Assembly: GCA_031292665.1 (NCBI GenBank)
Contig: JARLGR010000233.1
Coordinates: 1 to 61,152, forward strand
Length of the DNA stretch: 61,152 bases
DNA from: Mycobacterium sp.
Lineage (GTDB): Bacteria; Actinomycetota; Actinomycetes; Mycobacteriales; Mycobacteriaceae
Direction: 5' to 3'
Shown here: piece after piece, positions 1 to 8,088 of the stretch
How the letters are laid out: the number at the start of each line of letters is the position of its first letter
Numbering within the stretch: position 1 is the stretch's first letter
Translations under genes and position numbers: made by a program
The notes under the pieces: generated by a model
Database searches by the model: none
What the model was told of the DNA's origin: nothing
Seen by the model: the letters and a program-made list of their open reading frames with translations, nothing else

Positions 1-1394
1 GCGTGCTCGCCAGCGGCATCGCGCTGGCCGTCGTCGTCACCCGGACCCACCCGCGCACCGGGCTCGGCGGGCTGCTGCGCGCCGACGCCCTGTCGGCCTA
101 CATGGTCATCGTGATCGGCGCCATCGCCGTGCTGGCGATGGCCGCCAGCCCCGCCTACCTGGCCGGCGAGCTCGCCTCCGGGCACACCGACGCCCGCGCC
201 ACCCGCCGCTACGGGATCCTCACCCAAGCCTTCATCGCCGCGATGAACACCGCCGTGCTCGCCGCCAGCCTGGGCGTGCTGTGGGCCGCGATCGAGGCCA
301 CCACCATCCTCACGGCGTTCCTGGTCGGGCACCGGCACACCCGCGGCTCGGTCGAGGCCGCGTGGAAATACGTGGTGGTCTGCTCGGTCGGCATCGCGCT
401 GGCCTTCCTCGGCATCGTGCTGCTCAACTACGCCGCCGTGCACACCGGGCTGCCCGCCACCCACGCGATGGACTGGACCAGCCTGACCGCCAACGCGCAC
501 GCGCTCGATCCCGGCGTGACCCGCATGGCGGTCGCCCTGCTCGTGCTCGGCTTCGGCACCAAGACCGGGCTGGCCCCGATGCACGCCTGGCTTCCCGATG
601 CGCACAGCCAGGCGCCCGCCCCGGTCTCCGCGCTGATGTCCGGGGTGCTGCTCTCGGTGGCCTTCTACGCCATCCTGCGGGTCAAGGTCATCTCCGACGC
701 CGCGCTCGGCGGCGGCTTCGCCCGCACCCTGCTGCTCATCGTCGCGCTCGCCTCGATCACGCTCGCCGCGGCGTTGCTGCTGGCCCAACGCGACTACAAA
801 CGCATGCTGGCCTACCACAGCATCGAGCACATGGGCCTGATCGCCCTCGGCGCCGCGGCCGGGAGCCAGCTCGCGATCGCCGCCGTGCTACTGCACATTC
901 TCGGCCACGGACTCGCCAAGGCGGTGCTGTTCCTCAGCTCCGGGCACCTGCACCAGGCCCTGGGCAGCAGCCACATCCATGCCGTGCGCGACCTGGCCGG
1001 GCGGGCGCCGCTGCTCGCCGGCACCTTCGGCGTCGGCCTGCTCGCGCTGCTCGGCCTGCCCCCGTTCAGCCTGTTCGCCAGCGAACTGGGCATGTTCCGC
1101 GCCGGCTTCGCCGCCGGCTTGGGCTGGGCGGTCACCCTCGCCTTGGCATCCATGCTAGTGATCTTCGCCGCGGTCGCCGCGCACGCCGGCGACATGCTGC
1201 TCGGGTCGCGCGACCAGCCTCCGACCGCGACCGCGACCGCGACCGCGACCGCGACCACGGTACCGCTGCGGCTTCCCAGCACCGCCGCGGCCGCGCTGAT
1301 CGCCGGACTCGGCGTGTGCGCCGTCCTGGGAATAACCGCGTGGCCGCTGCAGGCACTGCTGCACGCCGCCGCCCTCGCCGCCGGAGGAACCTGA
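1..1394 (+). CDS. hycQ: Hydrogenase-4/NADH dehydrogenase-type proton-translocating membrane subunit (HycQ-like), 5' end outside window
   Basis: Polytopic membrane protein of the NuoL/M/N, Mrp and HyfB/F antiporter family, expected to move protons in a complex-I-like membrane complex. The frame is open to the left window edge; the GTG at 3 is only the first start inside the window, and the known mycobacterial family is slightly longer, so the N-terminus is probably missing. Charged residues typical of the pump are visible: a Glu in WAAIEATT (~residue 94), a Lys in GFGTKTGLAPMHAWLPDAH (~190), a His in SIEHMG, and a Lys in LGHGLAKAVLF. A run of Thr-Ala pairs near residues 407-418 is encoded by a hexanucleotide repeat. 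The stop lies one base before the hycE ATG, so the two are one operon. Family is clear; the complex's electron donor is not. Confidence 0.9.
   Translation, partial: VLASGIALAVVVTRTHPRTGLGGLLRADALSAYMVIVIGAIAVLAMAASPAYLAGELASGHTDARATRRYGILTQAFIAAMNTAVLAASLGVLWAAIEATTILTAFLVGHRHTRGSVEAAWKYVVVCSVGIALAFLGIVLLNYAAVHTGLPATHAMDWTSLTANAHALDPGVTRMAVALLVLGFGTKTGLAPMHAWLPDAHSQAPAPVSALMSGVLLSVAFYAILRVKVISDAALGGGFARTLLLIVALASITLAAALLLAQRDYKRMLAYHSIEHMGLIALGAAAGSQLAIAAVLLHILGHGLAKAVLFLSSGHLHQALGSSHIHAVRDLAGRAPLLAGTFGVGLLALLGLPPFSLFASELGMFRAGFAAGLGWAVTLALASMLVIFAAVAAHAGDMLLGSRDQPPTATATATATATTVPLRLPSTAAAALIAGLGVCAVLGITAWPLQALLHAAALAAGGT
1223..1256 (+). repeat. GACCGC hexanucleotide microsatellite inside hycQ
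   Basis: About 5.7 perfect tandem copies of GACCGC. It encodes an alternating Thr-Ala stretch between the last two predicted membrane helices of HycQ. A copy-number change keeps the frame because the unit is 6 bases, so variation would change loop length rather than knock out the gene. Confidence 0.9.
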
Positions 1395-1395
1395 C

Positions 1396-2901
1396 ATGAC
1401 CACGATCGCCGGCACCCAACGCAGCGTGATCGAACTCGGGCCCGAGGCGCTGCCCGCCAGCGCCGGGCAGCTGCTCGCCGGCGGCTACCGCCTCGCCCTG
1501 GTCGCCGCGCAGCACGACGACGGCGACGCGCTGCGCGTGGTGTACCTGTTCACCAGCGGCCCGCCCGACTCACGCATCGAACTGCACATCCGCCTCGACC
1601 CACACCGGCCGCAACTACCCAGCCTCGCCGCGCTGTCCTTCCCCGCCAGCAGGTTCGAACGCGAAATGCACGACCTGTACGGCGTCATCCCGCTCGACCA
1701 CCCACAACCCCGCCGGCTCGTCCGCCACCACCACTGGCCCCGCGGCTGGTACCCGATGCGCGCCGACACCGGCCCGCCACCCGAATTCGGCGACCCCGAA
1801 GGCCCCTACCCCTTCCTCAGCGTGGAAGGCCCCGGCGTCTACGAAATCCCCGTCGGACCCGTCCACGCCGGCCTCATCGAACCCGGCTACTTCCGCTTCT
1901 CCGTCGTCGGCGAAACCATCCTCAAACTCAAAGCCCGCCTCTGGTTCGTCCACAAAGGACTCGAGAAACTCTTCCAAGGCCGCGACCTCGCCGACGCACT
2001 GCCCCTGGCCGAACGGGTCAGCGGCGACACCACCGTCGGCCACGCGCTCGCCTACTGCCTCGCCGTCGAAGACGCCACCGGCTGGCCCGTACCCGCACAC
2101 GCCCAGCGCAAACGCGCGATCCTCCTCGAACTCGAACGGCTCTACAACCACACCACTGACATCGGCGCACTCTGTAACGACGTCGGCCACGGCATACTGC
2201 ATGCACACGCCCTGCGCATTCGCGAACAACTGCTCCGCCTCAACGCCGAGGTTACCGGCCACCGGCTCCTGCGCGGCGGCGTCATCCCCGGCGGCGCCCA
2301 CCTGTGCACCCTGCCCGACACCGGCCACCTGCACGCCATCGCTGCCGACATTGCCGAGATCATCCACCTCGCCCTCGGTCACAGCGTCGTCGCCGACCGC
2401 CTCACCGACACCGCCATCCTCAGCCGCGACGCTGCCCGCGACCTCGGCACACTCGGCTACGTCGCCCGCGCCAGCGGCCTGCCCGTCGACGCCCGCCACC
2501 AACACCCGTTCCACGATGGCGGAGGCGCGTTCACCCCCGTCACCCGCGACACCGGCGACGTCCTGGCCCGATTCGTCGTCCGCGCCGACGAAATCGCCGC
2601 CTCCGCCGCGCTGATCACGGCGCTGACATCCACCGTCACCGCCGGCACCACCCGCACCGAACCGCCAACCGGGACAACGGCCCGCGCCGCCTCCGGCGTC
2701 GGCATCGTCGAAGGATGGCGCGGCACCATCACCCACCGCGTCGAACTCGCCCCCGACCACACCCTCACCCGCGCCAAGATCGTCGACCCATCCTTCTTCA
2801 ACTGGCCCGCACTGCCCATCGCCCTCAGCGGAGCCATCGTCCCCGACTTCCCCCTCGTCAACAAAAGCTTCAACCTCTCCTACGCCGGCAACGACCTATA
2901 G
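1396..2901 (+). CDS. hycE: HycE-like large subunit (NuoC-NuoD/hydrogenase large-subunit fold) without Ni-Fe cysteine ligands
   Basis: 501 aa. Residues ~1-130 match the NuoC/30-kDa fold (FEREMHDLYGV) and ~145-501 the 49-kDa/[NiFe] large-subunit fold. In true HycE the proximal ligand motif is RVCGIC; here the aligned segment is RVSGDT (residues 207-212), so both cysteines are replaced. The protein ends SFNLSYAGNDL where hydrogenases carry a C-terminal CxxC. Only three cysteines remain (about 221, 260, 304), none in ligand positions. The protein is therefore probably not a nickel hydrogenase but a quinone/complex-I-like module, despite the traditional gene name. The start is one base after the hycQ stop. 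Confidence 0.88.
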   Translation: MTTIAGTQRSVIELGPEALPASAGQLLAGGYRLALVAAQHDDGDALRVVYLFTSGPPDSRIELHIRLDPHRPQLPSLAALSFPASRFEREMHDLYGVIPLDHPQPRRLVRHHHWPRGWYPMRADTGPPPEFGDPEGPYPFLSVEGPGVYEIPVGPVHAGLIEPGYFRFSVVGETILKLKARLWFVHKGLEKLFQGRDLADALPLAERVSGDTTVGHALAYCLAVEDATGWPVPAHAQRKRAILLELERLYNHTTDIGALCNDVGHGILHAHALRIREQLLRLNAEVTGHRLLRGGVIPGGAHLCTLPDTGHLHAIAADIAEIIHLALGHSVVADRLTDTAILSRDAARDLGTLGYVARASGLPVDARHQHPFHDGGGAFTPVTRDTGDVLARFVVRADEIAASAALITALTSTVTAGTTRTEPPTGTTARAASGVGIVEGWRGTITHRVELAPDHTLTRAKIVDPSFFNWPALPIALSGAIVPDFPLVNKSFNLSYAGNDL

Positions 2902-2950
2902 GAATCACTGCCGCGGCTGATCGCGGCGCCAGCCATGCGGCGTCCGCAAG

Positions 2951-2970
2951 GCGATCCCCTTACGGGCGGT
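2951..2970 (+). repeat. Candidate degenerate left terminal inverted repeat of the Tn3-family element
   Basis: GCGATCCCCTTACGGGCGGT shares the 8-base block TCCCCTTA plus scattered bases (about 14 of 20) with the inward-read right end at 6116. It lies 60 bases before the transposase start, where a left end would be expected. No 5-bp target duplication is visible (GCAAG on the left, GATAA on the right), so the call is tentative. Confidence 0.35.
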
Positions 2971-3029
2971 CACCGGCGCCGGACACTGTCGGTCTTGTCC
3001 AGCATTGATCGGCGCGGATAGCGTGCCTC

Positions 3030-6000
3030 ATGCCGGTTCGGTTCCTGTCCGACGCGGAGCTCGCGAGGCTCAGTGGCTGGCCGGACGATATCTCCGAAGA
3101 CGACCTGGTCCCCTTCTTCACGCTGACCAGCGACGACCTTCGCTGGCTCGGCTCGAACGTCCGTATCGAGAACCGACTGGGCGCGGCCGTGCAGCTCTGC
3201 ACGCTGCCGTGGCTGGGCTGGATACCGGATGATCTGAACAGCTGCCCTCCGGCCGCGGTAGACCGTCTCGCCGACCGGCTGGGGCTTGCCGGCGCTGGCG
3301 GAGTCGGGTTGCTGGCCGACTACGGCGGCTGGGAGGGCCGTACCCGGCGTGATCATCGGGCGCTGGTGTTCGACCGGCTGGGCTGGCGAGCGTCGGGGGC
3401 GGGCGACCGCAAGCAGCTCGACGCGTTCCTTCTTGCTAGGGCACTGGAGCACGACGCGCCCGAAGTGTTGCTCCAGCTCGCCTGCGACTGGCTACGCAGC
3501 GAACGGATCTTCCGTCCTTCGGTGGACACGCTGTCTCGACGAGTCGCTGCGGCTCGCGACGGCGCAAGGGCCGAGACATATCACCGGCTGGCAGCGCTGC
3601 TGGCGCCGCCTCGCCCGTCCTCCCTGGACCGGCTGCTCGATGTCGACGACGAGCTGGGCATGACCCGCCTGGCGTGGTTGCGTCGCGGCGCCAGCGCCGC
3701 CACCCCGGAGGTGCTGAAGGCGGAGCTGGCCAAGCTGGAGTTCCTGCGCGCTCACGGCGCGGATCGACTTGACCTTTCCGCTCTGCCGGCCGGTCGGCGG
3801 CGGATGCTGGCCGAGACCGGCCGCCGCTCCACCAACCAGGCGTTGCAACGCGCCGACGTCGACCGCCGGCACCCGATTTTGTTGGCCACGCTGGCCGAGA
3901 CCTACGTCGAGGTCCTCGACGAGCTGGTACAGCTGCTGGACCAAGCACTGGCCGGCGCGGACTCCCGCGCCCGGTATGAGCTGTCCCAGCGCATCGTGGA
4001 AAGAGCGCGCGGGGAGATCGACCGCGGACGGCTCCTCGATGAGGTGCTCGACATCCTCGCCGACCCGCTCGTGTCCGACGCCGACGCGGGACGGCTGGTC
4101 CGTGCGCGTGTCGGGATGCCGCGACTTCAGGCGGCTCGCCGGCCGACCGCGGAGCGCGAGCCGCGTGATCACGGTCATTTCGATCTGCTGGCCGCCCGAT
4201 ACAAGTACTTGCGGACCTTCACCCCGGCGGTCATCGCGCAGCTGCCGTTGACCGGCAACACCGCCAGCCCCGACGTTGCCGCGCTGTTGGCCGCATTGGA
4301 GGTACTGCGCGCGCTCAACGCCGCCGGCCGCACGACCGTCCCGGAGCAGGCCACCACGGCAGCCGCGATATCGTTCGTGCCGGCCCGCTGGCGCGGCTAC
4401 CTCGACACGAGCCGCGGGCAGGGCCGCGGAGCCGCCTACCGGCATTACTGGGAGCTGAGCGTGCTGTACGGGGTGCAGTCGAGGCTACGATCCGGCGACG
4501 TGTGGGTGCCCGGGTCCCGCCGCTACACCGACCCAACCACGCTGCTCATTCCACCCGAGACATGGGTCACGCAGTGCGACGACTTTAGTACCGTCACCGG
4601 GACTCACGCCGACCCCGGCCGTCAGCTGCAACGGTTGGAGACCGAACTGCACACGGCCGTAGCCGATCTGGAGCGAATGCTGGCTGATCCGACGAGTGAG
4701 GGTCTGGCCCGCGTGGGCGAGGACGGCGATCTGATCGTGTCGCCGCTGCCCGCCGAGCAGCTGCCGGCCGAGGCAGCGGCGCTCGCCGAGGCGGTCGCCG
4801 CCCCGGCTTCCGCAGATTCATCTGCCCGCGCTGCTCATCGAAGTCGATCGCGACACTCGGTTCAGCGAAGCGTTCACCCATGCCGGCGGTGCCCAACCGC
4901 GCAATCCCGATCTGATCCGCAATCTCTACGCCTCGGTGCTGGCCTACGCCTGCAATCTCGGCTACGCGGGAATGGCCGACGCCTCCGGTATCTCCGAAGA
5001 CACCCTGGCCTGGACCTCGCAGTGGTACCTGCGCCAGGACACCCTGAGAGAAGCGAACGCTCGCCTGGTCAACGCCCACCATCGTCATCCGCTTGCCCAG
5101 CTGTGGGGCGGCGGCACCCTGTCGTCATCAGATGGGCAGCGTTTTCCACAGCGCGGTCGTAGCCTCACCGCCCGGGCGCTGTCGCGGTACTTCCTCGACG
5201 AGGGGACCACCACCTATACCCATGTGTCCGATCAGCACTCGACTTACGGCACGAAAGTTATCCCGACCACCTGGCGTGAAGCCGTCGCCGTGCTCGATGA
5301 GATCTTCGGCAACCCGACCGACCTGGCCATCGCTGAGCACACCACCGACACCGCCGGCCAGACCCTGGCCACGTTCGCGATCTTCAACCTCGCCGGCCTG
5401 CAGTTCTCGCCGCGGATCCGCGACATCGGCCGGCTGCAGCTCTACCGGCTGGGCCCGGGTTCGGGATGGCGAGGCCGTTACCCGAACGCCGGGCCGCTGC
5501 TCACCCAGCCCATCCAAACTGAGCTGATCGCCGATCACTGGAACGACCTGCTCCGGCTCGTCGGCTCCATGAAGTTCGGGCACACCACCGCGAGCCTGCT
5601 CATTGCCAAGCCGCACGCCAGCAGCCGGCAGAACTCCCTCGCACGAGCGCTGCAGGAATACGGCCGAATGGTGCGCACCATCTACCTCTGCCGCTACCTC
5701 GCCGACGAAGAACTCCGCCGCCGGGTCCGTCGCCAGCTGAACAAGGGCGAGAGCCTGCACGCGCTGCGGCGCGATCTGTTCTTCGCCCACCAAGGACACG
5801 TCCGCAGGCGACACCTCGACGACCAGGTCGATCAGGCGCTCTGTCTCACGCTGGTCACCAACGCAGCGGTGCTATGGACCACGACCTACCTCGGCGACGC
5901 GCTCGACGCGCTGCGGGCTGACGGCTACCCCGTCACAGACGAGGACGCGGCACACCTGACACCTGCACAGCACGATCACATCAACTTTTACGGCACCTAC

Positions 6001-6066
6001 TCCTTCGACGTCGAGACCGAACTCCGTCGCGAGGGACACCGCCCGCTCCGCTCACCAGCCGCCTGA
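3030..6066 (+). pseudogene. Tn3-family transposase TnpA, frameshifted
   Basis: Two frames together give about 1010 residues, the normal size for Tn3-family transposases. The N-terminal part (3030 to ~4800) carries the usual N-terminal domain (PVRFLSDAELARLSGWP). Reading must then move by +1 at about 4795-4803, near GCCGCCCCGG, where an extra C in the C-run is the simplest cause, and continues in the other frame to 6066. The C-terminal DDE catalytic domain is intact: Asp in SSDGQRF (5131), Asp in HVSDQHSTYG (5230), Glu in LQEYGR (5656). Tn3 transposases are not known to need programmed frameshifting, so I treat this as a mutation or sequencing error. No resolvase gene is visible nearby. Confidence 0.9.
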
Positions 6067-6078
6067 TCCAGTTGCGGC

Positions 6079-6116
6079 AAAAGGGACCAGATCCGCTCCA
6101 CTGCTAAGGGGACCCC
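6079..6116 (-). repeat. Right terminal inverted repeat of the Tn3-family element
   Basis: Read inward from 6116 on the minus strand it begins GGGGTC, then seven bases, then CAGTGGAGCGGA. This matches the layout of the classical Tn3 38-bp end (GGGGTC, seven bases, CAGTGGAACGAA). It starts 13 bases after the transposase stop, the usual position. It therefore marks the right edge of the element. Confidence 0.7.
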
Positions 6117-6191
6117 GATAACGCTGACACATGGAACATCCAGACAGCACGATGGGTGTAGTTGGTCTCACGAGGAGGCAAGGGCACCCCA

Positions 6192-6437
6192 ATGAAAAGT
6201 GAACCGTACGACTGGGCTGACGACGAGTCGATGAGCCCAGAAGAGACTATGCGCAGATTTGAGGCGCTCGGCCCGGTGCCGACCACAGGGCCCGTGAGTA
6301 ACGATCAGCGCGAGCACATCCCGACTCCGGACGAACTGATACCACGCGGTGCCCTCACCTATGCTTCGTCGACAAAAACGACGGTAATCCAGCGCGGAGC
6401 GATCGTAATCGGTTCAACTGCAAACCTCACTGCATGA
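6192..6437 (+). CDS. Unknown small protein, 81 aa
   Basis: The ATG at 6192 is chosen because AGGAGG at 6173-6178 lies upstream (spacing 13, rather long); a TTG at 6162 in frame would add ten residues. The protein is acidic at the N-terminus (DWADDESMSPEETMRRFEAL) with a more hydrophobic C-terminus (AIVIGSTANLTA). No family recognised. Its TGA overlaps the ATG of the next gene (ATGA at 6434), so the two are very likely translated together. It lies just outside the right end of the Tn3 element. Confidence 0.6.
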   Translation: MKSEPYDWADDESMSPEETMRRFEALGPVPTTGPVSNDQREHIPTPDELIPRGALTYASSTKTTVIQRGAIVIGSTANLTA

Positions 6438-6943
6438 GCGATGCGTCGGAGTCCGCTCGAGTGCGGATCACAATCGCCGACTATATAGTCATCGATCAGC
6501 AAGGAAAAGCCACAATCGTCGGCGCCGGCGTCACCATCGCAGGTGTCAATCTTCAGTCCGGAATGACAGCCCCTTTCGCAGTCTTAGTATCCGCGTCCTT
6601 CGCTCCGCAGTTCGTTGGAGAAGATCCCGCGGTCGAACTGTCGCTCGAAACCGAAGATCACCAGTTGGTACAGATGCCTGGACTGCTTGACTCGACCGGA
6701 CAGCCGCAATATCTGCGTGTGGCCACCTCAGAGAAGCTGCTCCCAACAGTACTGCCGGGCGCCAACATTCCCGCTGACATCATCCGACCGAAAGCGCAGA
6801 TCCTTCTAAACTTCCAGAACGGACTCCCGCTGGCACCCGGTCATGCGTATGTATGGCGCGTGAAGATAGACGGCGACACTCGGCCTGAGTGGACAGAGAT
6901 GTTGTACGTTCCCACAGCCAGCGCGGGCCCGGTCCTCGGATAG
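6434..6943 (+). CDS. Unknown protein, 169 aa, DUF6941-like pattern
   Basis: Coupled to the upstream 81-aa gene by an ATGA overlap. Its start region (ADYIVIDQQGKATIVGAG) followed by beta-rich sequence resembles the small actinobacterial proteins grouped as DUF6941, in which an 'x-D-G-K-x-x-I-x-G' turn is followed by a predicted beta-sandwich. No catalytic motif or membrane segment is visible. The assignment is by eye only. A second protein of similar pattern is at 16433-16852 on the minus strand. Function unknown. Confidence 0.6.
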   Translation: MSDASESARVRITIADYIVIDQQGKATIVGAGVTIAGVNLQSGMTAPFAVLVSASFAPQFVGEDPAVELSLETEDHQLVQMPGLLDSTGQPQYLRVATSEKLLPTVLPGANIPADIIRPKAQILLNFQNGLPLAPGHAYVWRVKIDGDTRPEWTEMLYVPTASAGPVLG

Positions 6944-7206
6944 CGCCCAGCGGAGCAGAACAAACGCCCCCAAAAGCCGCTACGCAGCCCCCGGTGCCCA
7001 GCAAAGCCGCGATCTACAACCACGCCCACACACTTTGCAGAAGGTCGTAAGAGCTGCGCGGCGCGACCAGGGTTTTCCACCCCCCACACCGCGCCGATGA
7101 CCGCCTGCAGCGGCGCGGCATCAGGCCCGCAGAAACCTCGTGACAGGGACCCGATAGCCTGCGAGATTCGGGGGCTTTGTCTCTTTGGAGAAGGTGACGA
7201 TCTGAC
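6944..7206. other. Intergenic stretch, nothing recognised
   Basis: Short overlapping frames on the minus strand have no plausible start and biased Arg/Ser/Pro content typical of shadow frames. GGAGAAGG near 7188-7195 is the likely ribosome binding site of the next gene. Confidence 0.5.
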
Positions 7207-7455
7207 ATGACTGATAAATGGCTCTCCGACATCGGTGCGCCGGGAGAGTTTCCCCTCGTGGATGTGTGCGAGCAAATCGAGCAGAAAATCCACGTTAACG
7301 CAGACAACCAGAAATTGCCGCAGGAGTTCCCGGACTGGCAGTCGTGCGTGGAAGATCGGGACGCCACCATCTACAAGTTGAGCGCGGCTGTTGTCAACCT
7401 TTGCCGGATGGTGGAGTACTTGGCATTGGAGCAGCAGCGCGGCGGCGCTATATGA
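7207..7455 (+). CDS. Unknown small protein, 82 aa
   Basis: The ATG at 7207 is preceded by GGAGAAGG with normal spacing. Sequence is mildly acidic, with two Cys and a helical C-terminal half (AAVVNLCRMVEYLALEQQR). No family recognised. It lies 32 bases upstream of the next small gene on the same strand and may be co-transcribed with it. Confidence 0.5.
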   Translation: MTDKWLSDIGAPGEFPLVDVCEQIEQKIHVNADNQKLPQEFPDWQSCVEDRDATIYKLSAAVVNLCRMVEYLALEQQRGGAI

Positions 7456-7486
7456 GAGTCATAAGCGTCGGAGTAGGTTGACTCAA

Positions 7487-7705
7487 GTGAGCGACAGTGG
7501 TCCCTTTCCCGACGATGTCCCTCTCGCCGATGCTATCGAGCAGCAGCGCCCCGCAGCTGAGGCCGCCGACCTGGAAACCGTCGACCTCGACGAGCGGGTG
7601 CCGATCGAAAACGGCGATACGCCGCTGGAAAGCAATGCGTCGGACTGGCAGGAGCAGCACCAGGTCGTCGAAACTCATGACGAGGACGAGGTCCGTGAAG
7701 AGTGA
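7487..7705 (+). CDS. Small acidic conserved mycobacterial protein (SDSGPFPDDVPLADAIEQQ type), 72 aa
   Basis: Start GTG 7487 gives VSDSGPFPDDVPLADAIEQQ, which resembles a small acidic protein seen in many mycobacteria with a Trp-Gln-Glu-Gln block (SDWQEQHQVV here). GGAGTAGG at 7470-7477 is the likely ribosome binding site. A TTG at 7478 in the same frame would add three residues. More than a quarter of the residues are Asp or Glu. Probably disordered; function unknown. Confidence 0.6.
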   Translation: MSDSGPFPDDVPLADAIEQQRPAAEAADLETVDLDERVPIENGDTPLESNASDWQEQHQVVETHDEDEVREE

Positions 7706-7744
7706 GGTGACGGCGAGCGCCGCCACTTGAGATTCGGGATCACC

Positions 7745-7920
7745 CGCGCGACCTTGTACCACCTACCACTACCTCAGTGAGGACCGGGATCATCAGCTCG
7801 AAGCGATGGACGCGGTGGTGGAGGGCTTTGACCGGGCTGATCGGGGCCAGATGATCATGGCCTGTGGGACCGGCAAGACCCTGGCCGCGTTGTTCATCAA
7901 CGAAAAGCTGGCCAGCCGCA
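7745..7920 (+). pseudogene. Fragment of a DEAD/DEAH helicase-type protein (Walker A region only)
   Basis: In the frame of 7806 one reads YHYLSEDRDHQLEAMDAVVE, then MIMACGTGKT (Walker A), then LAALFINEKL. This is the start of a superfamily 2 helicase motor of the kind found in restriction and phage-defence helicases. After about codon 38 the frame turns to Arg-rich noise and stops at 8012. No motif II or later motifs follow, and nothing upstream extends it. It is a truncated relic. Confidence 0.65.
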
Positions 7921-8088
7921 ACAGAATTAGGCCCGCCGAACCCTTGGCTTCATGTCGGCGGCGAACTGGCGTTCGACACTTGCATAAAGTGGACGCCCGC
8001 CGTCAGCTGTAGCGCGGCGAACGTATGCCGCCGCAGTCGTGGAGCCGCACGCCGTGCATCGCGGATTGTGTTGTATCGGGCTTGTCGA

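Noticed and set aside
1615..2760. Long minus-strand frame opposite hycE (381 codons)
   Set aside because: Gly/Asp/Val-biased mirror of a high-GC gene; no domain and the plus-strand gene is certain.
2018..3008. Plus-strand frames overlapping hycE rich in His/Arg/Pro
   Set aside because: Shift frames of hycE in GC-rich DNA.
4780..4820. Programmed frameshift in the Tn3 transposase
   Set aside because: Tn3-family transposases are normally single-frame, and there is no clear slippery heptamer with a downstream stem; mutation is simpler.
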